Assembly (NCBI RefSeq): GCF_019925205.1
Contig: NC_083560.1
Location: forward strand, 97,554,083-97,618,082
From: Metopolophium dirhodum
Lineage: Eukaryota > Arthropoda > Insecta > Hemiptera > Aphididae
Direction: 5' to 3'
Length of the DNA: 64,000 nucleotides
Below are positions 11,384 through 21,984 of the stretch, piece by piece. Below the pieces are notes generated by a model that was given only the letters and a program-made list of their open reading frames with translations, was not told where the DNA came from and ran no database searches. The position numbers and the translations under genes are program-made. The first letter of the stretch is position 1. Each line of letters opens with the position of its first letter.

Positions 11384-12326
11384 TTATGCGTGATAAATTT
11401 TAAAACAGTTTTCAAGGCATAAACCAGGTTGACCTTCACAACTGGAACAGTAGAATATTGTTGTTTTTCGTATGCCTTTTGAATGGCACACCTTGCATCT
11501 TTTTCTATAAAAATTTTTTTTTTGTTTTTTGCAACTTTTGTAGGAATGTGCAAGTTTGTTATTTTTGGAGGAAGTGCAAGAGGAACATTTTTGTTTATTT
11601 GACTTTTTACTCATTCTGTAATTACAGAAAGTCTAAAATCATACAGAGTGCACTTTTTTACGTTTTCTACGTATATGTAGTAAGAATTTAGCCACAATAA
11701 TTGAAAAAAATGAATTCCGATCTTTTTGTACCACCTTATTGTTTTCCTCTCGCATGGATAGTATGATAACATCTGGTCTTGTCTATCAATTCCTGACATA
11801 TATTTATTATACATAGTGATTGCCATCGGTTTCAATTTTTGTTCACCTCTTCTATTGGTTACTTCAACCAAATCATTTGTGTGCTCAGAGCTTATTGCTA
11901 AAACTTCTCGTCTATCTCGCCATTTCATTACACACACGCCTTCCTTAGTATACTTTCCAACACTTTCTCCTACTTTTAATTTTTTTGAAGTTATTTCTTT
12001 AGGGTTCCCTTTTCTATTCGCACGCAAAGTTCCTGTACAATATATTCCTTTGACTAGAAGTGTATGGGCTAGTTTCACATTATTGTAATAGTTGTCCATG
12101 TACAATGATCTGCCACAATCAGTAAGGCCTTCCATTAATTTTACAACAACATATTCTGTATGAGTAAAGTCGTTCGACGTGTCTTGCCCTTGTCCTGAGT
12201 ATATCATAATTCTATGAACCAACCCACCAGATTCTGTGAGCATGTAAAGTTTGATACCATACTTATGGCGTTTATTTTTAATATATTGCCGGAAAACTTA
12301 TCTACCCCGAAATAAAGGGGTAAATA
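11384..12326 (-). pseudogene. piggyBac transposase, C-terminal part
   Basis: From the breakpoint on the minus strand the sequence reads a degenerate MVPFRGR-like segment with a stop, then VFRQYIKNKRHKYGIKLY. It continues as the long ORF 11611-12243 with MDNYYN (second catalytic aspartate region) and YMSGIDRQDQM (the third aspartate, normally GGVDxxDQ). After frameshifts near 11610 and 11505 the cysteine-rich C-terminal finger follows (RCKVC, YCSSC, GLCLENCF-x-x-YH), ending about 11384. The first catalytic D-E region lies in the part deleted at the breakpoint. The protein is the partner of 8705-9372. Confidence 0.87.
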
Positions 12327-12366
12327 AACATGACTAGTTTCAGTAGATTGTTACTATTATATATAT
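12327..12366. repeat. Inversion breakpoint duplicate, copy 2 (inverted)
   Basis: Reverse complement of 9333-9372 over about 40 bases. Its left side is piggyBac C-terminal coding sequence and its right side is the intron of the hAT gene. Confidence 0.9.
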
Positions 12367-12523
12367 ATAATATATTACATTGATATATTTAGGACCGTAT
12401 TCATAGTTGATGCTTAAGAATAAATATTGCTTAAGTTAATTTTGATAATTTGAAAAATTAAGAATGTATAAAACATTAGTTGTTCTTAAAGATTTTGTGT
12501 TATTTGTGTGTTACTTAACTTAC

Positions 12524-12756
12524 CTATGAGTCGAAGGATTAGTTATAGGTGTTGAAGGTAATTTCAACTGTTTAGCAGTATTTTTTGTCGTTGAACTCGT
12601 TCCGGGTTCCAATATATTTGAATGTTTTTTTAAATGTTTGGCCAAATTGGATGTGTTGCCACAATATTTTATATTTTGAGAGCAAATTTTGCATTGTGTG
12701 ATAAATTTGTCAACTTTTTTAAAATACATCCAGAATTTGCTCTTTGGAGACGGCAT
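12524..12756 (-). pseudogene. BED zinc-finger exon of the composite hAT
   Basis: ATG at 12756 opens MPSPKSKFWMYF, followed by a BED finger with CKIC and H-L-K-K-H spacing (C-x2-C then H-x4-H), the DNA-binding domain at the start of hAT transposases. The exon ends at 12524 with a good GTAAGT donor. The next expected exon, on the same strand, is found instead on the plus strand from 9373, which supports the inversion. Length and position are typical for a first coding exon. Regulatory sequence to the right is interrupted by the element at 12918-14341. Confidence 0.85.
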
Positions 12757-13137
12757 TGTAAATATGTAATTGTTGTAACAGTAAGTAGTAGTAGATCGAG
12801 TTGTCGTACTGGCACTAGTCGATCGAATGTGGTCAGCGGAATGCCGAATGCAGTCATGACTCTCATGAGGACACTCAGACTCAGACTTTAACCGGCAAGA
12901 CCCGATATTGTCGTCGTGGGCGCTTACAAATTGCCTCCCATCTGACCCTCGAATTGCCTCCCGTGAATTTTTTTTTTCAAAAGGTTACCCGAATTGCCTC
13001 CCGATTTCAAAAACATTGTTCACTCGAATTGCCTCCTAAGAGTGTCACTACCTACTATTGTACTGGAATCGCCTGCGATAGTTATAATTAATCGATTTAT
13101 AAAAATAATATATCAAACATAATTTAGATGAAATATT

Positions 13138-13520
13138 CTGTTATACAGTCAAAAACTTAAGTTTGTATAAAATAAATGTTGTAATAAATAGACTGACACA
13201 GCAGTAATAATTAATAATATTAAAAATAATAATGACGAAATATAATTCTGTTATTCAGTCAAAAACTTAAGTTTGTATAAAATAAATGTTATAGGTACAG
13301 TCAAAAACTTAAGTTTGTAAAAAATAAATATTGTAATAAATATACTTACACAGCAGTCATAATTAATAATATTAAAAATAATAATGACGAAATATAATTC
13401 TGTTATACAGTCAAAAACTTAAGTTTGTATAAAATAAATGTTGTAATAAATAGACTGACACAGCAGTAATAATTAATAATATTAAAAATAATAATGACGA
13501 AATATCAATCTGTTAAAACT
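13138..13520. repeat. Tandem repeat, 110-bp unit
   Basis: Units begin with CTGTTATACAGTCAAAAAC at 13138, 13248 (about 50 bp, truncated), about 13299 and 13400, with another partial copy at 13510. Spacing of complete copies is 110 bp. The sequence is AT-rich and noncoding. Confidence 0.88.
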
Positions 13521-13601
13521 TAAAATAGATGTTTTAATAAATAGTTTTAATAAAATAGTTAATAATATTAAAAAAACATAACATTTAAAAATAATTTAAG
13601 T

Positions 13602-13961
13602 TTATGTCCGTGGTTTAAATTTATTTGCCAATACTTTTAAATATTGCAATTTTGAAATCTCGTCATGAAATAATTTTGCTGGTCGTTCAGATATCTGTTC
13701 TAAAGCTTTCCGTTTCAATTTGTTGCTGAGTATCTGTCTATTGATTTTTTGCTCCGAGTCTTTCGCACAATCGTGATTAATTTTACTGTTTTCGAACTGG
13801 ATTTTATTGTGTTGATCGGTTTTCAAATAAGCTGTACATATTTTTTTCGTACATGTCCACCGTTTAATGTCATTAGCTAATTCTTTTTGGTATCCAAACT
13901 TAAAACCATCACATATTATAATGGTTTTACCCTTTTCACTGATCTCGCTGATCACGTTCAT
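13602..13961 (-). pseudogene. FLYWCH zinc-finger protein fragment of MULE-type element
   Basis: The 119-residue ORF starts with DGFKFGYQKEL, then RWTCTKKICTAYLKT and INHDC, the FLYWCH pattern of two cysteines followed by H-x-C or H-x-H. Behind it comes a basic NRQILSNKLKRKALEQISERP segment. In insects FLYWCH fingers are found at the N-terminus of Mutator-like transposases; here the transposase domain is missing. It probably binds DNA or proteins, but no function can be shown. It lies entirely inside the element 12918-14341. Confidence 0.75.
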
Positions 13962-14549
13962 TTTTATGAAAATATATGTACGTATATGTATACTGTATAA
14001 TAACGTGTAATGGATAATAACGTTTTATCGTGGTTGCGAAAACGAAACTGACTGTGTTGAACTAGTGATGATAGACTAATCATTAACTGATAATCACTAA
14101 TCGCGTATAAGATTATTACATTCGAAAAATTAATCTGTCTGGGAAATACTGTCTTAAACATTTTATTTTTGACCATTACGGAATAATATAATAATCGATA
14201 GTACACGTACAACTATTGATATATTAATTAATATTCCAGGTATGTTATGGGAGGCAATTCGAGTAGACCGAAAACACCCGGAGGCAATTCGAGTAAAAAA
14301 AGGTCACCTACCTAAATTTGGGAGGCAATTCGAGTGTCACCGTCGTCGTATAGAGTATTCGAGTACTTCCCCGAATTCATAATAGATTGTAGATAATATT
14401 TAAAAATAGATGATATATCGGTAAACGGACCATTTATCGTTCCGATGAGGAGACAACTAACTATACTAAGTACTAACAAGTCTATATGTCTATAAGAATT
14501 GTTCGATAACATTCGACCACGGACTAAGATATAATGGAAATGGATTATA

Positions 14550-14706
14550 TACCGTGTTGAACTGATATGATTTGGCGGTAAATAAATGATTCGATACCAG
14601 TACCTTTTTATCGATATTAGTAAAGTATGGATATTTATCTAGATATTAGGTATCGATACCAAAAGTACTTGTATCGAAAGAAAATTATCGATACTTTACT
14701 GGTATC
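14550..14706. repeat. hAT subterminal ATCGATA-type repeats, right end
   Basis: Several TATCGATA/GGTATCGATACC motifs, mirrored by similar motifs at 7272-7445 near the left end of the same hAT. They are likely transposase-binding sites. Confidence 0.6.
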
Positions 14707-14708
14707 GG

Positions 14709-14728
14709 TTAGGTTAGGTTAGGTTAGG
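14709..14728 (+). repeat. (TTAGG)4 insect telomere-type repeat
   Basis: Four exact TTAGG units lie between the subterminal repeats and the terminal 9-mer of the composite hAT. TTAGG is the canonical telomere unit of most insects; four copies are too few for an active telomere. Confidence 0.85.
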
Positions 14729-14753
14729 TAACGTCCCTAGCTATGGGTGGGTG

Positions 14754-16110
14754 CAGTGTTGGGAATAGATAACTAAAAAATTATCTAGATAAGATAAGAT
14801 AATTTTAACAAAATATTATCTAGATAAAAATAAAGATAACATAAATGTAATTTATCTAGATAAAGATAAATACAACAATACATTTATCTAGATAAATATC
14901 TAGATAAATATCATTTTTTTACACTTATTTTTAATGTTTTTTAGTATTTTTGTAATATTAGATATATATTAATATAATGACATAATATTTATAATAACAA
15001 CGGATTGAGCCTTCAAATGTAACTATTTGAATATTATAGCTATAAGAATGAAACATCAAAACATTTAAACCAATACTTGGAATACTGGTATTGGTTTGAA
15101 TGTTCAAAATTATGTAGTTAGCTGACTCTTTATTCTTTAATAGGTACTATAATAATTCTACCCCTACTTAGTTATACAAATGCATACAATAATGAATTAA
15201 TAATAATTTATACATTTTAATACAAACTAATCAAGTAAAAACTTATTTATTTGTATTATCTCAAGAAAAAGTTGGTTCTAAATAAATATTGTCAAATGCC
15301 TCTGTATGCACTTATAGGCTATAGCCACTTGTAAATCATATTAAACCAATATAAAAAAGGATAAACTTCACCTTAAATATTTAAAAAACATATAAATAGT
15401 AAATATTACATTATAATCAATGTTTGGTAAGAAATAGTTGAATGTTAAAATATAAGCGTATTGTTTTATTATTGAATACAACATTTTTAATAGTTTATAA
15501 AACAAAATATACATTATAAAATTACAACTGCAAAATATTAATAAAAAAAAATATTTTCAATAATTTTAATAATAATAATAATAATATTAGTACCTGTATA
15601 CAATATAGCCTTGTTTAAGTTACTTAGATCATACTAATAATACTATTTCAAAAAACGCACTGCATCGCGCATTGACGCATCGTTATCAGAGGTTCAACCG
15701 GTTTTCATCAGTGTTCTGGTGCGTTCTCATTTCTACGAAGTTAATTTTAATTTATTTTTAAAATGGATGGGGAAATAAACCTATACCTAATTAATTGTAA
15801 TAAGCTCATGATTTATGGCTAGTAGAGAACGATGTATAGTGCATGCCCGCACACAGGTTCTCGTATTATCGTAATACCGTCGTTGACAATAATAACAAAA
15901 AATATATTCTTCTAATTTTATAAACAATTTATATTATTTAAGAATTTTAGTAACATTGGTTTTATAATTTTGTAGGGGTACTATAATATTTATCTAGATA
16001 AGTCAATTTTTTATCTAAGATGAACATTAGATAAATCGTAACATAATTATCTAGATACTCTAAAAGATAATTTTTTTCAAAAAATCTTATCTAGATAATT
16101 CCCAACACTG
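14754..16110. mobile_element. Non-autonomous hAT with TTATCTAGATAA repeats
   Basis: The ends are CAGTGTTGGGAAT and ATTCCCAACACTG, flanked by perfect 8-bp duplicates GGTGGGTG (14746-14753 and 16111-16118). Both ends contain many copies of the palindrome TTATCTAGATAA or its halves. The 1357-bp interior has no transposase; around 15650-15740 there is a GC-richer stretch of unknown origin. It inserted right beside the right end of the composite hAT. Confidence 0.92.
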
Positions 16111-16284
16111 GGTGGGTGATGCGAGGGGACGCTCAGAACGAACCGATTTTCGTCGGGCCACGGCGTATTTTCTCGGCAAAGATGAGAATTCATTTTTGTT
16201 TTTTAACCTGACGAGTGTTGACTGACGAGATATTATAATATTATTGCTTAATATAATAATTACGTAGGTATGTGAAGTTAGCAA

Positions 16285-16484
16285 TTAGGCCGGGCGCACA
16301 TTGAGTCGCAAGCGACGCAGCATAGGAAAAACTGCGCTACCTAAGTGAGCACATATTACTACGCAGTTCTGATGTTTCACCGTTCATTGTTCGTTTCGAT
16401 CGGTTATCCTAATCGGTCGTGTGTTTCGATTAGTGTTCAGTGCGCTCTCTTATCTAATCTTTAGGCAATATTACTTCGATAATA
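16285..16484. other. Possible PIF/Harbinger left end and LINE 5' UTR
   Basis: GGCCGGGCGCACATTGAGTC follows TTA at about 16285 and resembles a DNA-transposon terminus. A Harbinger transposase exon resumes at 20882, just past the LINE tail, so the LINE may have inserted into a Harbinger element. The exact LINE start between here and 16485 is not defined. Confidence 0.3.
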
Positions 16485-17475
16485 ATGTCTTGTGGCAAGT
16501 GCAATACTGTTATTTCCCCAGCTAAATCGGCTGTGTGTATTACATGTGATAAAAATTATCATCCGGTATGCACTAAACTCAAAACACTGACAAATTACAA
16601 AATCAATAAAGATTTCTGTAATTGTGATCTTTGCTTGAGTAAGTTGAAAAATATTTCTACTCGTAATAAAAAAACTGATATTTCATATGTGGATGAATCC
16701 GATTTAAATTATGATCTTGACTCAGTAAAAACTGACTTTAGAAATGTGTTACAAAAGATTGAAGCACTTTCAAAAAATATGGTTACTATTGAAACATCAA
16801 TTAAATTTTGTTCTGATTCTATTGATGATTTTAGTTCAAAACTAGAATCGGCTGTTAAAAAAATATCGGTCATGGAAAATAAAATTGAATTTTATGAACA
16901 AAAATGTAATAAACTTGAGAAAGAAGTAAATTTTCTCAAAGGCAATATTTGTAATGCTGAACAAGCTTCTATGATCAATAATATTGAAATTTCTGGAGTT
17001 CCAAAAACTGCAAATGAAAATGTGTCAGAAATTGTAAAAAAAATAGCTAACGTTTTAAACTATGAAATTATACCTAGCGATATTTTTACATTCATTTAGA
17101 GGAAAATCATATAAAAACAAAGATGGAAATATTTTTGTGCAGTTTTGCTCAAAAACCGTTAAAGATTCATTATTAAATAATATTAAACTTCGTCATAAAA
17201 ATAAAAACCCAGTAACCGCAAAGCACCTCCATTCAAGTTTTGATGATTCGAATATTTACATAAATGATCAATTAACTCATTACAACAAAAAGCTATTATG
17301 GACTGCTAAGGAAGTAGCAAAAAACTACAACTTCAAATACACTTGGGCGAACTCGGGAGGAATATTCATCAGAAAACAAATTGATGGACAAGCGTTCAAA
17401 ATTTCAAATTTAGAGATTCTACGAAAAATGGACGAAGAACAAAAGGTAAAAGTTCTTTGGGAAAATATTGATTAA
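16485..17475 (+). pseudogene. LINE ORF1: PHD-like finger, coiled coil, FP-like domain
   Basis: Residues 1-60 hold a cysteine/histidine-rich finger (MSCGKCNTV, then CITCDKNYHPVC, then CNCDLC) typical of PHD-type ORF1 proteins of insect LINEs. A heptad-like, charged region follows (about residues 80-165), then NIEISGVP, the start of the region related to baculovirus FP proteins and L1-type ORF1 C-terminal domains. A frameshift near 17080-17095 moves the reading from the ATG frame to the one ending at 17475 (residues NIYINDQLT and FKYTWANSGGIFIRK). ORF1 proteins bind the element RNA and form the ribonucleoprotein. Length with the shift bridged is about 330 residues, normal for the group. ORF2 starts 49 bp downstream. 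Confidence 0.8.
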
Positions 17476-17523
17476 TAAGTACCTATATTTTTATAACATG
17501 TATTAGTATTTTTTTGTTTATCC

Positions 17524-20500
17524 ATGGTTAATAATTTAGATTTTAATTTTTTAGACACTAAGTCCAATTTAGAATATAGTACATACAATATAAATAATTT
17601 AAATGATATTCATAATAAAACTAATGAATTTTCTTTACTGTGCATGAACATACGTAGTATTTGTAAACATTTTGATGAATTTATTATATTCTTGAATGAT
17701 TGTGAAGTTATCTTCGATGTTATTTGTTTGGTTGAAACTTGGCTAGAAGATAATTCTTTAGAGTTTGAAATAGAAGGGTACATAAATTATAACTACTATA
17801 GGAAATTAAATAAATCTGATGGTATCTCTATTTATATTAGAAAAACAATAAATGTAAATACTATTAATTACGGTGTAATTGATCATTGTAGCTCTATAAA
17901 CTTTAACTTATTAAAAAATAATTCTATATTCAATATAATATGTGTATATCGTTCACCAAGTCTGTCACAAAATCTTTTTATCGATAGTTTAGAAAATTAC
18001 TTAAACAATTTTACTGCAAAAGACACAGTTATATTTTGTGGAGACGTAAATATTAATTTACAGCTAGGTACCGTTGATACTGTTAGTTATCTTAATGTCT
18101 TATCTACTTTTGGTTTTAAATCATGCATTAATAATACTACTAGATACAACTTATTAAATAGCTCGTCATCTTGCATTGACCATATTTTTTATAAAGATTG
18201 TCTTGGTCTTGATAATGTTAAGGGATATGTATGTAAAAATACTATTACTGACCATTATACTGTAATTTTCACTTTAAAAAAAACTAAAAATGGAAACATA
18301 AACGTTAGTGAAATTGCTGTAAATAAAAAAATCGAACGTATAAATTTTGATCTACTTAAAAAATTATGTAAAGAAGAAACATGGTATGATGTTGTTAATA
18401 CAAGTGATATCAATAATGCAATAAATTCGTTCTTTTATAAAATAAATAATGCAATTAATTTGTCCATTACTACTAAACAATTTCGCCAACCTAAATTTAA
18501 ATATAAAATTAAAAAATGGGTCACTACAGGCATAATTATATCGATGCGGCACAGAGATAAAATGTTTAATAAAATTAAACAACAACCTTTCAATACTAAA
18601 CTCAAATCTAGCTACAAAATATATAGAAACTTACTAACAAAAATTATTAAATCTGCTAAAGATTTATTTTTTTCTAAGGAAATAATTATAGCACAAGGAA
18701 ATACACAAAAGGTATGGAATTTAATTAAGGAATCAATAAATAATAAAGATAATAAAAAAACTATAACTAATGTTGAATCGTTAATTGATGAACATAATCA
18801 TAATAATATTATTCATGAAAGCAAAGATATTGCCAATAAATTCAATAATTTTTTTACAAATATAGGTGAAAATATTGCCAAAAAAATTAATTTACTTTCG
18901 ACATAAAATATCACTATAAACAATTCTAATTACAAAACTAATATAAACTCTGTTTTCTTTAGGCCTATCTCTAAAGATGAAATTAAAAATTATATCCTCA
19001 ATAGTAAAGAGCACAACTCTTTTTATATATATGGTCTAACAAACTTTGTTTTGAAGCATATTATCGATGACATTATTACACCTTTAGAATATATTTTTAA
19101 TTTGTCATTAACTTCTGGAATTTTCCCAAATGCACTTAAGGAAACTATTATAATTCCACTCTTTAAACAGGGAAATAAAAATATGTGTACAAACTATCGC
19201 CCAATATCTCTTACTTACACTTTAGCTAAAGTGCTTGAAAAATGTATAAAATCAAGGTTATATGAGTTTCTTGAAGCGTCACAAATTTTCACTGAAAACC
19301 AATTTGGCTTCAGAAAAAATAAAGGTACATCTAAAGCGTTACAACATATTATTAGCAAAATCCATAAAAAGCTTGATGAGGGTGATTTTGTAATTGGAAT
19401 CTTTCTTGATGTAAAAAAAGCTTTTGATTCTGTAGATCATAATTTATTATTAAAAAAACTATAAAATTATGGAATTCGTGGTGTTGCAAACAATCTCATC
19501 AAAAGCTTTTTAACAAATCGTAACCAAAGGGTTAAAATAAATAATACATTTAGCAACTATAACATTTTAAATTACGGAGTTCCACAAGGAACCGTGCTGG
19601 GACCTCTACTATTCATTGTTTATATTAATGATCTTCTAGATTTAAATTGTGATGGATTGATTACGTGTTTTGCTGATGATACCACTATATTAATCAATGA
19701 TAAAAATAAAGACGCTCTAGTTTCTAAAGCGACACAAATTATGTCCGATGTTAATAAATGGTTTAGTTTAAATTCTCTTGAAATAAACTATGAAAAAACT
19801 TGTTGCATTTCTTTCGCGATTTCAAAAAAAAGCTCTCAAATGTTAGACGGTATAAAAATACACCTTTTAAATTGTTTTAAAGTGAAATCTCCAAATAATG
19901 ATAACTTTAGTTGTAATTGTACTAATATTAAATCTGTTGACTCAATTAAATACCTAGGTGTAACTCTTGATAAGTACTTAAAATGGGATACTCATATTGG
20001 TATTACTGTAAAAAAAATTAGAAGTCTTTTCTATAAATTCAAGTCTCTAAAGAATATCTTATTGCCAGTTACCATGCGAATGGTTTTTTGTGCACTTGCT
20101 CAATCTATTTTTAGTTATGGGATTTCAGCTTGGGGAGGAGCTTATATTACACATCTTAAAAAACTTACATCGACAATAAATTCGCTACTTAGAATTTCCT
20201 TTAAATTACCCTTTCGCACAAATACTGATATTATATATAAAACTTATAACTTACTCAACCTTAAACAACTATATATTAAAGAAGTTTTATGCAATTTATA
20301 CTTATATAATCATAAAGAGTTTAATTTTAAACACAATTATGATACTCGCCAAATTATAAACAATACTTTTCAAATGTTCAAATGTAATAGTGAATTCGGT
20401 AAAAGAAACCCATATTATATTAGTTTATATTATTGTAATTATCTTTGTATCAATATTAACAGTTTTGATAATTTTACCCTTTATAAAAAGTATGTTATCT

Positions 20501-20529
20501 ATAAAGTATCAATATCACAATTTGAATAG
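17524..20529 (+). pseudogene. LINE ORF2: apurinic endonuclease and reverse transcriptase
   Basis: One frame runs the whole length with in-frame TAA codons at 18904-18906 and 19462-19464. Endonuclease motifs: CMNIRS near residue 40, VETWL, GDVNIN, SCIDHIF and TDHYTV. Reverse transcriptase motifs: NYRPISLT, FLDVKKAFDSVDH (A), YGVPQGTVLGPLLF (B) and CFADDTTIL (C, FADD). The second nonsense codon falls between LLLKKL and NYGIRG, where a glutamate codon is usual, so a single G-to-T change explains it. Intact it would be about 1000 residues and would nick the target and copy the element RNA. The domain order and FADD motif place it in the CR1/Jockey group; I cannot name the clade with certainty. 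Confidence 0.92.
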
Positions 20530-20814
20530 AAACTAATAAAATTAGTTTTAGTTACTTTTATATTAACACTTTAACAATTTGTCTTTTAATACACTACTTT
20601 ATATCACTATGTTATTATTTATCTTTATCTTTATTTTTTGTTTTTTATGCTTGAATGTATTTAAATCAGTAAATAGTATTGTTAAGGATAATTCATAAAC
20701 TTAAGAAGCATGAACTCTTGTCTCCCCACAAGCTACGGCTTCTGGAGACAAATTTTTTCACATTATATATATTATGTTTTTAAATTGTAATTTTTGAAAT
20801 AACAATAAACTAAA

Positions 20815-20838
20815 CATTATTATTATTATTATTATTAT
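20815..20838. repeat. (ATT)n LINE tail
   Basis: About eight ATT units end the LINE and mark its junction with Harbinger sequence. Confidence 0.85.
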
Positions 20839-20881
20839 TGTGACAGTTGTTGTCCACAGTTACCAGCATGAGCGATAATGT

Positions 20882-21191
20882 ATGATGGCCGAAAATTTAA
20901 TAAATTTAAGCTCTGAATCAGATTTTGATGACTAATTTGATGAATTAATTTTGTTGTATTCGTTAAGTAAAGAAAAAAAAACGTGGAAAAGTAATTTTAT
21001 GAAGAAAAGACAAAGTCACGGCGAATCAATTTGTCGTCGGAGTTTTCTGACAAACAATTTTTGAACTACTTTCGCCTGGACCGAAATCAATTCAATGAAG
21101 TTCTTAATTTAATACGAGATACTATTTATTCATTTGGGTGTAATGCTCAAAAGCCGATTGATCCTGAAGAAAAACTGGCAGTCTTTTTAAG
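20882..21191 (+). pseudogene. PIF/Harbinger transposase, N-terminal exon
   Basis: The ATG at 20882 or 20885 starts an acidic leader with an in-frame stop (after SDFDD). After a frameshift near 21000 the frame reads LSSEFSDKQFLNYFRLDRNQFNEVL, then PIDPEEKLAVFLR, and ends at a perfect GTAAGT donor (21192). This is the HARBI1-type N-terminal region, in which F-R-x-x-x-x-x-F precedes the P-x-x-P-E-E-x-L-A-x-x-L-R helix. Later exons with the DDE domain are missing. It lies immediately after the tail of the LINE, so the LINE is inserted near or in this element, and next to a BESS-type partner gene on the other strand, the usual two-gene arrangement of Harbinger elements. Confidence 0.72.
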
Positions 21192-21495
21192 GTAAGTTTT
21201 TTATAATTTATTTGAAGTTTTAACAATAAAATAATAATAAATAATAATTACATTATTACTATACAATAAGGCCTAAGCATTGAATTGTTGTACATTTTAT
21301 TTTAACAACAAAGTAAATAACACCAAATAAAAACATGATCCTTTAGTTAATGATTTTTTGTTATATTAATGTGGTAAATCATATTTATTAATCTTCTGAA
21401 GTAAATTAAAAAAACTATTCTGTATAAGTCAATACTTAATATTATAATATTAGATAACTAGAAATAATAACTTTATATAATATAATTTTAAAACA

Positions 21496-21984
21496 TTATT
21501 CCTTATAAGTATTGATATAATGAACAATACCACCTTGGTTCTCAACATTTTCAGAAACTGAACTTTTGCGAGAAGTAGATGAATTTTCTTCGTATGACCA
21601 CGTAGAAAAAGACTGAGGTTGACTGTAGATATTTTGTTGTGTCTGTTGTGAATAAGGTTCTGGAAAAGCATTATTTTGTTGAAAATTCAAAAGATCAGAC
21701 TCTACTTGCGAAACATCTTCAAATAATTTATTTTTTATAATAAGTTGAGATGCCGGTGGCATTTTATAAGTCGTTTGGTACATGGACATAAAGAAATGGT
21801 AGAGCGGATCATTTAGAGTTTTTAGGTCTACCAATTTTTGACGTTCAATTGATCTTTGTTTGGCTCGTTGTTCACGGTTCGCTATTGACTGTTGAATTAG
21901 GTTGCCAATATCATTTTTTTTTGGTTGTTTAAAAGTAAATTTCATTCCAGATGACGAAGGAGTATCTATTAATTTTGTTTCCAT
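21496..21984 (-). pseudogene. BESS-motif protein, C-terminal part (Harbinger partner gene)
   Basis: The 162-residue ORF contains a basic REQRAKQRSIERQKL helix and DPLYHFFMSMYQTTYKMPPASQ followed by a short acidic helix, matching the BESS protein-interaction motif. Such MADF-BESS proteins are the DNA-binding partner encoded by PIF/Harbinger elements. The N-terminal MADF domain is absent: upstream sequence is a Tigger-like transposase whose stop codon overlaps the first codons of this ORF. The first ATG (21984) is therefore probably internal. It faces the Harbinger transposase exon at 20882-21191. The tail is Q/S-rich. Confidence 0.68.

Larger units (their letters stand above)
10812..12326 (-). 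mobile_element. piggyBac, right half (3' end), inverted relative to left half
   Basis: TTAA 10812-10815 is followed by the CACGTTGAACGCCAACGTC terminus at 10816-10834, then GC-rich subterminal sequence to about 10960, AT-rich 3' noncoding sequence and the C-terminal transposase region on the minus strand. Together with 8147-9372 it makes one piggyBac of about 2.7 kb. In the uninverted order the two termini face each other and both TTAAs flank the element inside the hAT exon. Confidence 0.83.
12918..14341 (-). mobile_element. MULE-type element with inverted arrays of a 15-bp motif
   Basis: CTCGAATTGCCTCCC and variants occur four times at the left end (12929-13040) and the inverse GGGAGGCAATTCGAG three times at the right (14247-14340). 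The ends GGGCGCTTAC and GGTGACACTC (inverted right end) are flanked by GTCGTCGT at 12910-12917 and 14342-14349, an 8-bp duplication in line with the Mutator superfamily, though this motif is simple in sequence. The interior holds a FLYWCH ORF on the minus strand and a 110-bp tandem repeat. There is no catalytic domain, so it is non-autonomous. Confidence 0.72.
7262..14739 (-). mobile_element. Composite hAT element with nested insertions and internal inversion
   Basis: The ends are TAGGGACGT at 7262-7270 and its inverse ACGTCCCTA at 14731-14739, fitting the hAT terminus pattern YARNG. They are flanked by 8-bp near-duplicates GCCATGGG (7254-7261) and GCTATGGG (14740-14747). Both subterminal zones carry many ATCGATA/TATCGAT motifs, as expected for transposase-binding repeats. 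Inside are parts of one hAT gene: BED finger exon 12524-12756 (minus), core 9373-10815 (now plus) and last codons 8100-8146 (minus). Also inside are a piggyBac (8151-9372 and 10816-12326), a FLYWCH-bearing MULE-type element (12918-14341) and a 335-bp TIR element (7470-7804). The original gene read on the minus strand throughout. Confidence 0.8.
16485..20838 (+). mobile_element. CR1/Jockey-group non-LTR retrotransposon, near full length
   Basis: Two ORFs in order (ORF1 16485-17475, ORF2 17524-20529) are followed by a 300-bp 3' region and a microsatellite-like tail (ATT)n at about 20815-20838 instead of poly-A. One frameshift in ORF1 and two nonsense codons in ORF2 inactivate it. I could not identify a target-site duplication. 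Confidence 0.88.

Noticed and set aside
11458..11691. Plus-strand ORF of 77 codons
   Set aside because: Antisense to the piggyBac cysteine-rich C-terminus.
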